64,000 nucleotides of DNA, taken from contig CALCJK010000009.1 of assembly GCA_937967455.1 (NCBI GenBank), forward strand, positions 62,001 to 126,000, given 5' to 3'. Position 1 is the first letter of the stretch; each line of letters opens with the position of its first letter. Below the pieces are notes generated by a model. It made no database searches. It was not told the origin of the DNA and saw only the letters and a program-made list of their open reading frames with translations. Of this stretch, positions 1-9,521 are shown piece after piece. The position numbers were made by a program, and so were the translations under genes. The DNA is from an uncultured bacterium (GTDB lineage: Bacteria; Bacteroidota; Ignavibacteria; UBA10030; BY39).

Positions 1-442
1 TAACGACACCTTTTTGGCATTCATTACAGATACCAAAGATCTGTAAACTAGAATTTTTAATCAAAAAATTTCTTGACCTACTTATTTTAACTTCTATTTG
101 CGCTATATCATTTGAAGTGAATTCTGTTATCTTTCCACAATTTAAACAAATTAAGTGATAGTGGTTGGGTTTATTCAAAATTTTTTCATATCGATAATGG
201 TCGGTTCCAAATCTATATCGGTTTAGTATTCCACAGGCTGTCAGTAAATCTAATGTATTATAAACTGTTGCCAGAACAACATTTTTGTATTGTTTTTTAA
301 TGTTAAAATAGAGCTCTTCTGCATCAAAATGGCCTTTCATCTGAATAATTGATTTAAGAATCTTTTCCCTTTCGCGCGTGTAACGCAGTTTCTTTTCTTT
401 TAGATGTTTCTTAAGTATTTCAAATTCGGGTGATGAATTCAT
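1..442 (-). CDS. Fur/PerR-family metal- or peroxide-responsive repressor (3' end cut by window)
   Basis: The first 147 codons are visible, starting at the ATG at 440-442; the stop lies beyond the left edge. The N-terminal half has the Fur winged-helix recognition region (NVVLATVYNTLDLL). The dimerisation half has the metal-binding signature HYHLICLNCGKI and a second CNEC pair, so both CxxC zinc pairs of the family are present. Family members repress iron, zinc or peroxide-defence genes. A perfect 8-1-8 inverted repeat sits between its promoter and start codon, which points to self-repression; the 7-1-7 core spacing is the PerR/Fur form. PerR, Fur and Zur cannot be separated from this fragment alone. 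Confidence 0.9.
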   Translation of the reverse strand, partial: MNSSPEFEILKKHLKEKKLRYTREREKILKSIIQMKGHFDAEELYFNIKKQYKNVVLATVYNTLDLLTACGILNRYRFGTDHYRYEKILNKPNHYHLICLNCGKITEFTSNDIAQIEVKISRSRNFLIKNSSLQIFGICNECQKGVV

Positions 443-453
443 ATTTTAAATTG

Positions 454-470
454 TTTAGAATCATTCTAAA
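454..470. promoter_or_regulatory. Fur/PerR-type operator
   Basis: TTTAGAATCATTCTAAA is a perfect inverted repeat with 8-base arms and one central base, 12 bp upstream of the regulator's start codon. It closely resembles the PerR box TTATAATnATTATAA. It lies directly downstream of the -10 element of the leftward promoter and so covers the expected transcription start, the position expected for an autorepressor site. Confidence 0.75.
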
Positions 471-472
471 TA

Positions 473-501
473 AAGATAAGTAATTCTATGATATTTGGCA
501 A
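473..501 (-). promoter_or_regulatory. sigma70-type promoter of the Fur-family gene
   Basis: On the minus strand TTGCCA (496-501) and TATCTT (473-478) are separated by exactly 17 bp. The operator at 454-470 begins just downstream of the -10 element. Confidence 0.6.
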
Positions 502-638
502 ATATTTAAATAGTTATTTTAAATTACCTAATGGATAGTTCAATTTTTAGCCTTCGATTAATAGAGTAATTACTTATCTTCGGAGAGGCACTTTATTATA
601 AAGTTGAAAAAGTATTCAAGAATTTCATTAATAAAACT

Positions 639-1931
639 TTAGTGGGTAAGTCCAAATTTTCTTGAAACATATTTGTTATACAATAATAAACCAATAATAG
701 TCACAACGCCTATTAAACTAAAAAGCAACCATAAAGTTTGTGGATCTTTTAGATTATCTACAAAATGTACGTACATATTTGCACCTAATATTCCTCCAAT
801 TGAAGATCCAATAACACCATATAAAAATGCATAACCAAGGTATGTTGCTTTTTTATCCTGAGGTGCAATCAAACCAACATAGCTTATGAATTTAGGATGT
901 GCTGTCATTTCTCCTATTGAGAAAATCATAATTCCGATTATAAAAATCCATATATTGGTTGAAATTGCTAAGATTGCCATTCCAAGTGTTCCCATTGATA
1001 TTCCAGCAATCATTGTTGGTAAAGCTTTTGTGTTTTTAACTATATTTGATACAATCATCTGGAGGAAAATAATTGTTCCTGCATTTATTACTGTTACATG
1101 TTCAATATCGAACTGCCAGTTGATATTAATTCCCACTATAATCAGAACACTATTCACAAAATTGTTCAGTTCTGTTGCATTAACATAATCTTTTACATAC
1201 CATAGTACTGAATCAAACATCTGAAAATATAATATCCAGAATCCTGAATAAATCACAATTAAACCTATAAATTTAAAATCTGTTAAAACCATTATCATAT
1301 CTTTTAGTACTTGTAGGAAATTTTTAGTACTTGGTGGTTTAGGTGGTTCTTTATACCATATGATGGTTGGGATTAACATTGCGATAGTAAAAACAGCTGA
1401 TGCCAAAATTACATAATTCCAGCCAAAGTTATTTTTCAGGTAAGGTACCAGTATTAATGGGAAAAGGAAAGCACCTAAATTTATAGACCAATAATAAATT
1501 CCAAATCCCAGAGTACTGTTATGTTCAGTTGTAATTCTTGCTATTGTTCCTGAAATCATTGGTTTGAATGCCCCTGCACCAATTCCCATAATAACTAAAC
1601 TACCAAAAACCAAAGCATAGTCAGTTGCCTGACTGGTTAGAAAATATCCCAATCCTAAAAATGAAAATGCAAACATTAAGGTTTTTCTATATCCAAATCT
1701 ATCCCCAATTGCACCAGCCAGAATTGGTAAAATGTATAGTAATGGTTGAATAGTACTTTTTATTACTCCCACACTCTCCTTACTATAACCAAGTTGGTCT
1801 GTGAAGTAAACAGAAAGAATGCTCATCATTCCATAGTATGATCCTCTTTCAAAAAATTCAAAGATAATGACTAACCAATAAACTCCCGGGAAAGTTTTAA
1901 TTGTTTTGGTGAATGATTTTTTATTTTCCAT
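639..1931 (-). CDS. POT/PTR2-family proton-coupled oligopeptide transporter
   Basis: A 430-residue polytopic membrane protein of the major facilitator superfamily. The ExxER motif of the POT family is visible in the first helix (EFFER at residues 25-29), and the PTR2 signature appears as YYWSINLGAF near residues 145-155. The segment GAGAFKPMISG matches the helix-4 region of POT proteins. These carriers import di- and tripeptides with protons. At 430 residues it is shorter than the usual 450-500, so it probably has the 12-helix core without the two extra bacterial helices. It is monocistronic with its own promoter at 1949-1977. The substrate is inferred from family only. Confidence 0.8.
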   Translation of the reverse strand: MENKKSFTKTIKTFPGVYWLVIIFEFFERGSYYGMMSILSVYFTDQLGYSKESVGVIKSTIQPLLYILPILAGAIGDRFGYRKTLMFAFSFLGLGYFLTSQATDYALVFGSLVIMGIGAGAFKPMISGTIARITTEHNSTLGFGIYYWSINLGAFLFPLILVPYLKNNFGWNYVILASAVFTIAMLIPTIIWYKEPPKPPSTKNFLQVLKDMIMVLTDFKFIGLIVIYSGFWILYFQMFDSVLWYVKDYVNATELNNFVNSVLIIVGININWQFDIEHVTVINAGTIIFLQMIVSNIVKNTKALPTMIAGISMGTLGMAILAISTNIWIFIIGIMIFSIGEMTAHPKFISYVGLIAPQDKKATYLGYAFLYGVIGSSIGGILGANMYVHFVDNLKDPQTLWLLFSLIGVVTIIGLLLYNKYVSRKFGLTH

Positions 1932-1948
1932 AATTTATTTTTAGGTTA

Positions 1949-1977
1949 AAGATAAAATATTTTTCAATGAATTTCAA
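1949..1977 (-). promoter_or_regulatory. sigma70-type promoter of the POT transporter
   Basis: On the minus strand TTGAAA (1972-1977) and TATCTT (1949-1954) are spaced by 17 bp and end 18 bp before the start codon at 1931. It is divergent from, and nearly abuts, the lpdA promoter. Confidence 0.55.
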
Positions 1978-1980
1978 TCT

Positions 1981-2009
1981 TTGCATTTCAGAGCATCTTT
2001 TTTTATATT
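1981..2009 (+). promoter_or_regulatory. sigma70-type promoter of the lpdA-lipB-E1-E2-lipA operon
   Basis: TTGCAT (1981-1986), 17 bp, TATATT (2004-2009). Transcription would start near 2016, leaving a leader of about 80 bases before lpdA. Confidence 0.55.
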
Positions 2010-2096
2010 CAAAAAAATATTTTAATCTGAGCAATCAATTTAGATTTTTTTGGTTCTTATATTAGAATTTTCAATCAAGTAAATAAGATAAAGTTT

Positions 2097-3491
2097 ATGG
2101 AAAATAAACGTTTTGATATTGCAATAATCGGTGGTGGACCGGGTGGTTATGTTGCGGCAATCCGTGCTGCACAATTGGGTTTTAAAGTTGCTGTAATTGA
2201 AAAAGATAAACTCGGAGGCGTTTGCTTAAATTGGGGTTGTATACCAACAAAAGCATTGCTAAAAAATGCGGAAATTTTTAATTTCATTAAAAATTCGGAT
2301 GAATTTGGGATTAGTTCTGAAAATATTAAATTTGATTTTAAAAAAATTATTAAAAGAAGTCGGGATGTCGCATTAAGGAATTCAAAAGGTGTAGAATATC
2401 TTTTCAAAAAACATAAAATTATTCATATTTCAGGATTTGGCAAAATTCAATCACAGGGTAATATAGAAATTTCAAAAGATAATGAAATTATTGAATTAAT
2501 AAGTGCTGATCATATTATAATTGCAACAGGTGCCCGACCAAGAACTATTCCAGGTATAAAAATTGATGGGAAAAAGATTATAACTTCAACTGAAGCTATG
2601 CTATTACCTGAACCTCCTAAAACAATGTTAATCATTGGAGCTGGCGCAATTGGTGTTGAGTTTGCATATTTTTATAATACATTTGGGACCAAAGTTACAC
2701 TTGTTGAAATGATGCCTTCTATACTACCAATAGAAGATAAAGAAATTACAAAATTGTTGGAAAGCATTTTTAAAAAGTCTGGTATTGAAATTCTTACAAA
2801 CCATAAAGTTGAAAAAGCTTCGATTGGTGAAAAAGTAAGAATTGAGCTTACTTCCAATGGGAAAAGTGTAGAAATTGAAGGTGATATTGCATTAATGGCA
2901 ATTGGTGTACAGGGCAATGTAGAAAATATAGGATTAGAATCTGTTGGTGTAAAATATGAGAAAAGTTTCATTTTGGTTGATGAATATTATAGAACAAATG
3001 TAAAAGGTATATATGCAATAGGTGATGTAATTGGTCCACCATTACTTGCACATGTAGCATCTGCTGAAGGAATAACGTGTGTTGAAGCAATAGCGGGAAA
3101 AGATCCGCAACCGGTAGATTATGAAAATGTTCCAGGTTGTACATATTGTCAGCCGCAGGTAGCCAGCTTAGGATTAACCGAGGAAAAAGCAATTAACCAG
3201 GGTTATAAGATAAAAATAGGTCGATTTCCTTTTACTGCTAGTGGAAAAGCCAGGGCAATTGGTGAAACTGATGGATTGGTAAAATTAATTTTTGACGAAA
3301 AGTATGGTGAATTATTGGGTGCACATATACTAGGATCTGATGCCACGGAGATGATTGCAGAACTTGGAGTTGCAAGAACTCTTGGAACAACCGCAAAGGA
3401 AATTATAAAGACAATTCATGCACATCCAACACTATCTGAGGCAGTAATGGAAGCTGCAGCAAACGCATTTGGGGAAGCAATTCATATTTAA
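2097..3491 (+). CDS. lpdA: dihydrolipoyl dehydrogenase (E3)
   Basis: A 464-residue flavoprotein disulfide reductase that reoxidises dihydrolipoamide on E2 with NAD+. The FAD-binding GGGPGGYVAA is at residues 12-21, the redox-active pair C43/C48 is in GGVCLNWGCIPTK, an NAD-binding GAGAIGVEFA lies mid-protein, and the catalytic His443-Glu448 pair is in HAHPTLSEA at the C-terminus. Length and motifs are all standard. It is the first gene of an operon with lipB, two E1 components, E2 and lipA, and lipB begins 1 base after its stop. One E3 probably serves both E1 enzymes. Confidence 0.97.
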   Translation: MENKRFDIAIIGGGPGGYVAAIRAAQLGFKVAVIEKDKLGGVCLNWGCIPTKALLKNAEIFNFIKNSDEFGISSENIKFDFKKIIKRSRDVALRNSKGVEYLFKKHKIIHISGFGKIQSQGNIEISKDNEIIELISADHIIIATGARPRTIPGIKIDGKKIITSTEAMLLPEPPKTMLIIGAGAIGVEFAYFYNTFGTKVTLVEMMPSILPIEDKEITKLLESIFKKSGIEILTNHKVEKASIGEKVRIELTSNGKSVEIEGDIALMAIGVQGNVENIGLESVGVKYEKSFILVDEYYRTNVKGIYAIGDVIGPPLLAHVASAEGITCVEAIAGKDPQPVDYENVPGCTYCQPQVASLGLTEEKAINQGYKIKIGRFPFTASGKARAIGETDGLVKLIFDEKYGELLGAHILGSDATEMIAELGVARTLGTTAKEIIKTIHAHPTLSEAVMEAAANAFGEAIHI

Positions 3492-3492
3492 A

Positions 3493-4212
3493 ATGAATGA
3501 AGTACTCGCTACATACCTTGGGAAAACAAAGTTTGCAAACACATGGAATCTACAGAAAGATATTGTATCTTTAATTGAGAATAAGCGAATAAATGATGTT
3601 TTAATACTTAATGAACATAATCATGTCTACACTATTGGGAAATCTGGTTCAGATAATCACTTGCTTGCTGATAACAAAGAATTAGCACATAGGGGTATTG
3701 AGGTTTTTTATATTGATCGAGGTGGTGATATAACCTATCACGGTCCAGGACAATTAGTTGGTTATCCAATAATTGATTTAAACAATTATTATCTTGATAT
3801 TCATCGCTATTTAAGAGAACTTGAAGAAGTAATTATTTTAACACTTAAAGATTTTGACATTATAGCAAAAAATGATAAAAATTTTACTGGTGTATGGGTT
3901 AATGATAATAAAATTGCTGCTATTGGAATAAAAGTTTCAAAATGGATTACCATGCATGGATTTGCTCTAAATGTTAATACGGATTTATCTTACTTTGATA
4001 GAATAATACCCTGCGGAATTTTTCATAGAGGGGTAACTTCAATGAAATCATTATTAGATAAAGAAATTGAAATGTTGGAAATTGTTAATACTTTATTAAA
4101 AAATTTTGAAAAAGTATTCAAGTGTAAGATAAATTTCTTAAATGATAAAGATTTTATTAATATTATAAATGAAATAAATGTAAAGGATAATAAATGTCTA
4201 CAGGTGAAGTGA
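3493..4212 (+). CDS. lipB: lipoyl(octanoyl) transferase
   Basis: LipB moves octanoate from acyl carrier protein to the lipoyl lysine of E2 or H protein, the first step of lipoate assembly. The family signature RGGDITYHGPGQLVGYPI is present, as are the catalytic lysine region IAAIGIKVSKWITMHGFALNV (split here as IAAIGIKVSKW and MHGFALNV) and the cysteine in PCGI. I start it at ATG 3493 (MNEVLATYLGK), since an in-frame start 24 bases earlier would lie inside lpdA; this gives 239 residues. Its 3' end overlaps the next gene by 19 bases, suggesting translational coupling. LipA, the next enzyme of the pathway, is the last gene of the same operon. Confidence 0.95.
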   Translation: MNEVLATYLGKTKFANTWNLQKDIVSLIENKRINDVLILNEHNHVYTIGKSGSDNHLLADNKELAHRGIEVFYIDRGGDITYHGPGQLVGYPIIDLNNYYLDIHRYLRELEEVIILTLKDFDIIAKNDKNFTGVWVNDNKIAAIGIKVSKWITMHGFALNVNTDLSYFDRIIPCGIFHRGVTSMKSLLDKEIEMLEIVNTLLKNFEKVFKCKINFLNDKDFINIINEINVKDNKCLQVK

Positions 4213-6248
4213 TAAAAATAAATAATAAAGATTCGAAGATTATTATGGATCTTACTCGGAGTGATCTACTCGAAATTTATCGTTTAATGTTGTTATCTCG
4301 TAAACTCGATGAGAAGCAGATAACTTTTTTAAAGCAGGGTAAACAATTTTTTCATATAGGGGCACCAGGACATGAAGCTGCCCAAATTGCTGTTGCCAGA
4401 GCAATGAAAAAGGGAACCGATTGGGCATATCCATATTATCGTGATATTGCATTTGCTTTGGCTTTTGGAGAAACTCCTCAGGGAATTTTATTAGAAGCTT
4501 TGCACCGTGCCGACGGTCCAAGCTCAGGAGGAAGAGCAATGCCTTGTCATTACGGGAATAAAAAATTACGAATTCCATCTCAATCCAGTTGTACTGGAAC
4601 ACAATTCTTACAGGCAGTTGGAACTGCTATGGGTGCTGTCAAAGAAGGTACCGATGAAGTAGTTTACGTTTCTTCAGGAGAGGGCACAACAAGCGAAGGT
4701 GAATTCTGGGAAGCTTTAAATTGGTCCACAAGAGAAAAATTTCCAGTAATATTTCATATCCAAAATAACAAATATGCAATTTCAGTTCCAATTCATGAAC
4801 AAATAGCTACAGGATCAATATACACTTTGACTGAAGGATTCAAAGGTTTAAATAGGTATTTTGTAGATGGTACAGACTTTTTCGAAATATACAAAGTTGC
4901 CAAAGATGCAGTTTTAAAAGCTCGCACTGGTAATGGTCCAGCATTAATTGAATCAGATGTTGTAAGATTATTGCCACATTCCTCATCTGATGATCAAAGA
5001 AAGTATAGATCACCAGAGGAACTTGAAAAAGATAAATTACGAGATCCTATAATAAAATTCGAAAATTTTCTGATTGATAATCAAATTTCTACAAAAGAAC
5101 AATTAGATGAATTAAAAGAAATTGTAGTGAAAGAGGTTAACGAGGTAGCTGATTGGGTAGAAGCGCAACCCCAAGCCGATCCTTCAACTGTTGAATTGTA
5201 TGTGTATTCACCCAATCAGATCATAACTCAGGAAAATTTTACTGAAAAAGAATTTGAAGGTCCTAATGTCGTAATGGTTGATGCTATTAATCATGCTTTA
5301 GCAGAAGAGCTGGAATATAATCCAAAGATGTTGATTTATGGTGAGGATGTAGCTGGCGACAAAGGTGGAGTTTTTACAGTAACAAAGGGTTTAACTGCAA
5401 GATTTGGCAAAGAGAGGGTTTTTAATTCTCCTCTTGCTGAGGCAAGTATCGTAGGAACTGCAATTGGTTTAGCACTGCGTGGCTGGAAACCCGTTGTTGA
5501 AATACAATTTGGAGATTATATCTGGCCTGCATTTATGCAAATTCGAGATGAACTTTCGATGATGAGATATAGGTCAAACAATACCTGGTCAGCACCTGTT
5601 GTAATTAGAGTTGCAGTTGGTGGTTATATACATGGAGGTTTGTACCATAGTCAATCGATTGAATCCTTCTTCACTCACACACCAGGTTTGAGGGTGGTGT
5701 TCCCATCTAACGCTGCAGATGCAAAAGGACTTCTAAAGACAGCTTGTCGGAGCGAAGATCCTGTTCTTTTCCTTGAGCATAAAGGTATGTATAGGCAAAG
5801 TTTCGCTGCCTCACCTGAACCTGATAAAGATTACCTTATACCTTTTGGTTTGGCAAAAGTGAAGCGACCTGGAGATGATATCTCAATCATTACCTATGGA
5901 ATGATGGTGCAACGTTCGATTGAAGCTGCTCGTAAACTTGAAGAACAAGGATACAGTATAGAAGTTATAGATTTGCGCACACTTAATCCACTTGATAAGG
6001 ATGCAATTCTGAATTCTGTAAAGAAAACTGGGAAAGTATTGATCGTCCATGAAGAAACATTATTCAGTGGTTTTGGAGGCGAAATTGCCGCCATTATCTC
6101 CAATGAAGCATTTGAATATTTAGATGCACCAATAATGAGGGTTGCGGCAAAAGATACACCCGTACCTTATGCACCTCAACTTGAATATGCTATGTTGCCA
6201 CAAACCGAAAATATTGTTTTAGCTCTTCAAAAATTAGCACAATATTAA
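4194..6248 (+). CDS. 2-oxoacid dehydrogenase E1, alpha and beta fused
   Basis: A 684-residue thiamine-diphosphate enzyme that decarboxylates a 2-oxoacid and acylates the lipoyl group of E2. Residues about 20-330 are the alpha part, with the ThDP motif running from SSGEGTTSEGEFWEA to QNNKYAIS. Residues about 355-684 are the beta part (MLIYGEDVAGDKGGVF, then LNPLDKDAIL and APQLEYAMLP). The fused form and the sequence resemble branched-chain 2-oxoacid dehydrogenases of Bacteroidota, but substrate cannot be read from motifs alone. It is directly followed by a separate split E1 alpha/beta pair, so this operon carries two different E1 enzymes with one E2. Confidence 0.88.
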   Translation: MSTGEVIKINNKDSKIIMDLTRSDLLEIYRLMLLSRKLDEKQITFLKQGKQFFHIGAPGHEAAQIAVARAMKKGTDWAYPYYRDIAFALAFGETPQGILLEALHRADGPSSGGRAMPCHYGNKKLRIPSQSSCTGTQFLQAVGTAMGAVKEGTDEVVYVSSGEGTTSEGEFWEALNWSTREKFPVIFHIQNNKYAISVPIHEQIATGSIYTLTEGFKGLNRYFVDGTDFFEIYKVAKDAVLKARTGNGPALIESDVVRLLPHSSSDDQRKYRSPEELEKDKLRDPIIKFENFLIDNQISTKEQLDELKEIVVKEVNEVADWVEAQPQADPSTVELYVYSPNQIITQENFTEKEFEGPNVVMVDAINHALAEELEYNPKMLIYGEDVAGDKGGVFTVTKGLTARFGKERVFNSPLAEASIVGTAIGLALRGWKPVVEIQFGDYIWPAFMQIRDELSMMRYRSNNTWSAPVVIRVAVGGYIHGGLYHSQSIESFFTHTPGLRVVFPSNAADAKGLLKTACRSEDPVLFLEHKGMYRQSFAASPEPDKDYLIPFGLAKVKRPGDDISIITYGMMVQRSIEAARKLEEQGYSIEVIDLRTLNPLDKDAILNSVKKTGKVLIVHEETLFSGFGGEIAAIISNEAFEYLDAPIMRVAAKDTPVPYAPQLEYAMLPQTENIVLALQKLAQY

Positions 6249-6249
6249 A

Positions 6250-7242
6250 ATGCAAACATCCAGTATATACTTACAAAATCTAACTGATAAAGATTATTTA
6301 AAGCTGTATTATTTTATGAGCTTGATGAGGCAATTTGAAAATAGTATTTTAAATCTTTATCGTCAGGGTAGAATTGTAGGAGGTGTATATAGCGGAATGG
6401 GAAACGAAGCAACTGCAATTGGAAGTGCTTTCGCTTTGGACTCAAACGATTACTTGTTTCCAATGCATAGAGATTCGGGTGCACATTTTGTAAAAGGACA
6501 AAATCTTCGCACAATGATGTTGCAGTATCTCGGTAGGGCAGACAGCCCAACTAAAGGTCGAGATGGAAGTGGCCATTATGCAGATCCCATACTTAGAATC
6601 TATGGAAATATAAGTCATCTCGGTGCAATGATTCCAGTTGCTGCGGGAGTAGCACTAGCAATAAAGTATAGAAATGAAAAAAGTGTAGTGTTAAATTATA
6701 TTGGTGAAGGCGGTAGCAATGTTGGCGATTTTCATGAAGCATTAGCATTTTCGTCTGTATTGAAATTACCTTTGATTCTTATAATCGAAAATAATCAATA
6801 TGCATACTCAACACCAGTCTATAAACAGACAATTGCCAGACAATTTTCTGATCGAGCTATAGGTTACGGGATTCCAGGTGTGACAATAGACGGAACTGAT
6901 GTCCTTGAAGTATATAGTGTTTGTAAGGAAGCAGTTGAAAGAGCACGCAGAGGTAAAGGTCCTTCAATTATCGAATCTGTTACTATGAGAATGCAGGGTC
7001 ATGCAGCTTACGATGATGCCTGGTATGTTCCTAAATCAGAATTAGAAAAATGGCGCCAAAAAGATCCAATTGAAAGATACGAGAGTTTATTATTTGATAA
7101 AAAAATTTTAAATGAATCAATTAAAAATGAGATTTTAAATAAAATAAACTCAGAAATCCAGGATGCTCTGAATTTTGCTCTAAATGCACCACTTCCAAAG
7201 CCATCTGAGGATTTGTTTAAAGTTTTTTTGGAAAAAGATTAA
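6250..7242 (+). CDS. 2-oxoacid dehydrogenase E1 alpha subunit
   Basis: A 330-residue E1 alpha subunit of the pyruvate/acetoin/branched-chain dehydrogenase family. The ThDP/magnesium motif is visible as YIGEGGSNVGDF followed by IIENNQYAYSTP, and the phosphorylation-loop region reads RMQGHAAYDDAWYV. It starts 1 base after the fused E1 stop and its stop overlaps the beta start by one base (TAATG). It works with the next gene as an alpha2beta2 enzyme. Pyruvate is a likely substrate because the companion fused E1 looks branched-chain type, but the reverse assignment is possible. Confidence 0.87.
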   Translation: MQTSSIYLQNLTDKDYLKLYYFMSLMRQFENSILNLYRQGRIVGGVYSGMGNEATAIGSAFALDSNDYLFPMHRDSGAHFVKGQNLRTMMLQYLGRADSPTKGRDGSGHYADPILRIYGNISHLGAMIPVAAGVALAIKYRNEKSVVLNYIGEGGSNVGDFHEALAFSSVLKLPLILIIENNQYAYSTPVYKQTIARQFSDRAIGYGIPGVTIDGTDVLEVYSVCKEAVERARRGKGPSIIESVTMRMQGHAAYDDAWYVPKSELEKWRQKDPIERYESLLFDKKILNESIKNEILNKINSEIQDALNFALNAPLPKPSEDLFKVFLEKD

Positions 7243-8219
7243 TGCCAGTGATGACTTACATAGAAGCTATTTCCAGAGGATTATGGGAAGAAATGGAAAG
7301 GGATGAATCTGTTTTTTTGTTAGGTGAAGATATTGGTACATATGGAGGTGCGTTCAAAGTTACAAAAGGATTCTTAGAAAGGTTTGGTGAGAATAGAGTG
7401 ATTGATACAGTAATTGCAGAATCTGCAATTGTGGGAGCAGCAATAGGTGCTGCTCTGGTGGGTTTGAAACCAATTGCTGAAATGCAATTTGCAGATTTTG
7501 TAACTAATGCTTTTACTCAGCTAGTCAATAATGCAGCTAAGACTTTCTTTAGGTGGAATATACCACTTCCTATGGTTGTGCGATTACCTTCAGGTGGGAA
7601 GATTCATGGTGGACCTTTTCATTCTGTAAATCCAGAAGCCTGGTTTTTCCATGTCCCTGGATTGAAGATTGTTGCACCTGCAACCCCATATGACGCTAAA
7701 GGTCTCATCAAAGCTGCTATAAGAGATCCCAATCCTGTTCTTTATATAGAACATAAATTTCTATATCGTAATATAAGAGGCGATGTTCCTGATATTGATT
7801 ATGTGTTGCCTATTGGCTCAGCAGATGTAAAAAGAATTGGTAATGATATAACATTAATTACATATGGAAGTATGTTACATTGGTCATTAAAAGCTGCTGA
7901 GCGACTTTATGCAGAATATGGAACTGAAGTAGAAATTGTAGACCTCCGCACATTAATGCCGCTCGATAAGACAACAATATTCGAATCTGTAAAAAAAACA
8001 GGAAAAGTTTTAATAGTCCACGAGGATACAGTAACTGGTGGTATAGGTGCAGAAATATCAGCTTTGATAAATGAAAATCTTTTTGAATATTTAGATGCAC
8101 CAATAATTCGTGTTGGTGCACTGGATGCACCCGTGCCATATAGTCCACCACTTGAGGACTATTTTTTACCTGATGAAAATAAAATTTATAATGCATTAAA
8201 AATTTTAAAAGAATATTAA
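7242..8219 (+). CDS. 2-oxoacid dehydrogenase E1 beta subunit
   Basis: A 325-residue transketolase-like E1 beta subunit. It opens with MTYIEAISRGLWEEMERDE and FLLGEDIGTYGGAF, has the pyrimidine-binding region KPIAEMQFADF, and ends with the C-terminal transketolase domain (VEIVDLRTLMPLDKTTI). It shares one base with the alpha gene. It pairs with that alpha subunit; the similar beta half of the fused E1 upstream suggests an old duplication. Confidence 0.88.
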   Translation: MPVMTYIEAISRGLWEEMERDESVFLLGEDIGTYGGAFKVTKGFLERFGENRVIDTVIAESAIVGAAIGAALVGLKPIAEMQFADFVTNAFTQLVNNAAKTFFRWNIPLPMVVRLPSGGKIHGGPFHSVNPEAWFFHVPGLKIVAPATPYDAKGLIKAAIRDPNPVLYIEHKFLYRNIRGDVPDIDYVLPIGSADVKRIGNDITLITYGSMLHWSLKAAERLYAEYGTEVEIVDLRTLMPLDKTTIFESVKKTGKVLIVHEDTVTGGIGAEISALINENLFEYLDAPIIRVGALDAPVPYSPPLEDYFLPDENKIYNALKILKEY

Positions 8220-8234
8220 AATGGAGAAAATATT

Positions 8235-9512
8235 ATGGCAAAGATAGAAGTAATAATGCCTCAATTAGGCGAATCTTTAACTGAAGGTACTATAGTGAAA
8301 TGGTATAAGAAAGTTGGTGATCCCATAAAGAAAGATGAAACACTATTAGAAATAAGCACAGATAAGGTTGATTCTGAAATCCCATCTCCTGCTACTGGTA
8401 TTGTGACAAAAATTTTATTTAATGAACAGGACACAGTGCCAATTAAAACTGTAATTGCAGAAATTGAAACCGAAGGTGAAGCAAAAATTGAACCTGAATT
8501 ACCTTCCCCTGAATTGGAGAAAAAAGTAGAGCCAACCTCACAAATAACAAAAATAGATAAAGTCGAAAAACCTCAAACTGCTCGCTTTTACTCTCCACTT
8601 GTTTTAAATATTGCTAGACAGGAAGGAATTAGTATGGAAGAACTGGAAAAAATCCCTGGCACTGGTATAGGAGGTAGAGTCAGTAAGAAAGATATTCAAA
8701 ATTATCTGCGAAATAGGCAAACTAAAACTATTACTACAGAAGAAGCAAAGCCAACAATATCTAAAATTGAGACTACAATGAAGGTCGTTGATACTGGAGA
8801 TTTAGCAGCTAAGTATCCACCACCTAAATATGAGATTCTTCAAATGTCAAATATCTTGCAAAAAATGGCTGAACATATGGTTAAAAGTGTTGCAGTCTCA
8901 CCCCATGTTCAGGCAATATCTGATTGTGACATGACCAGTATTGTGAATTATAGAGAGAAATTTGCTGAAGAATTTGAGAGGAATGAAGGTTTTAAATTAA
9001 CTTATACACCATTCATTGCTCATGCAATTGTAAAAGCTTTAAAAGAATTTCCACTGGTAAATAGTTCAATTGAGGGTGATAAGATTATAGTCAAGAAGTT
9101 TATAAATCTTGGAATGGCTGTAGCTTCGGATCAAGGACTAATAGTTCCGGTTATAAAAAATGCAGATGAAAAAAATTTTATTGGATTAGCACGCGCAATA
9201 AATGATCTTGCTGTAAGAACACGGAATCGGAGATTAAATCCAGCGGATATTGAAGGTGCCACTTTTACATTCACTAATTATGGAGTATTTGGGAACATTA
9301 TTGGCATTCCAATAATCAACCAACCAAATGTTGCGATTCTTGGGATTGGTGCAATTAAAAAACAGCCAGTTGTTTTAAATGATGCAATCGCAATACGATC
9401 AATTTCTTATCTAACATTATCTTTTGATCATAGAATTATAGATGGTGCACTTGGTGGAATGTTTTTAGAAAGAGTTGTTAAGTATCTGGAAGAATTCAAA
9501 GAATTTGAATGA
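8235..9512 (+). CDS. dihydrolipoamide acyltransferase (E2)
   Basis: A 425-residue E2 core protein. Residues 1-75 form a lipoyl domain with the modified lysine K44 in STDKVDSE. A proline/charge-rich linker follows, then a peripheral-subunit binding domain near residues 120-158 (SPLVLNIARQEGI, GIGGRVSKKDI) that docks E1/E3. The acyltransferase domain covers about 195-425, with the catalytic HxxxDG at H399-D403-G404. It is the only E2 in the operon, so it may serve both E1 enzymes. The lipA Shine-Dalgarno sequence overlaps its stop codon. Confidence 0.93.
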   Translation: MAKIEVIMPQLGESLTEGTIVKWYKKVGDPIKKDETLLEISTDKVDSEIPSPATGIVTKILFNEQDTVPIKTVIAEIETEGEAKIEPELPSPELEKKVEPTSQITKIDKVEKPQTARFYSPLVLNIARQEGISMEELEKIPGTGIGGRVSKKDIQNYLRNRQTKTITTEEAKPTISKIETTMKVVDTGDLAAKYPPPKYEILQMSNILQKMAEHMVKSVAVSPHVQAISDCDMTSIVNYREKFAEEFERNEGFKLTYTPFIAHAIVKALKEFPLVNSSIEGDKIIVKKFINLGMAVASDQGLIVPVIKNADEKNFIGLARAINDLAVRTRNRRLNPADIEGATFTFTNYGVFGNIIGIPIINQPNVAILGIGAIKKQPVVLNDAIAIRSISYLTLSFDHRIIDGALGGMFLERVVKYLEEFKEFE

Positions 9513-9521
9513 GGAGAGAAT

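Noticed and set aside
473..580. AAGATAAGTAATT at 473-485 and its inverted copy at 568-580
   Set aside because: One copy is simply the -10 region of the fur promoter; the other has no matching -35 box, so the pair is probably chance in AT-rich DNA.
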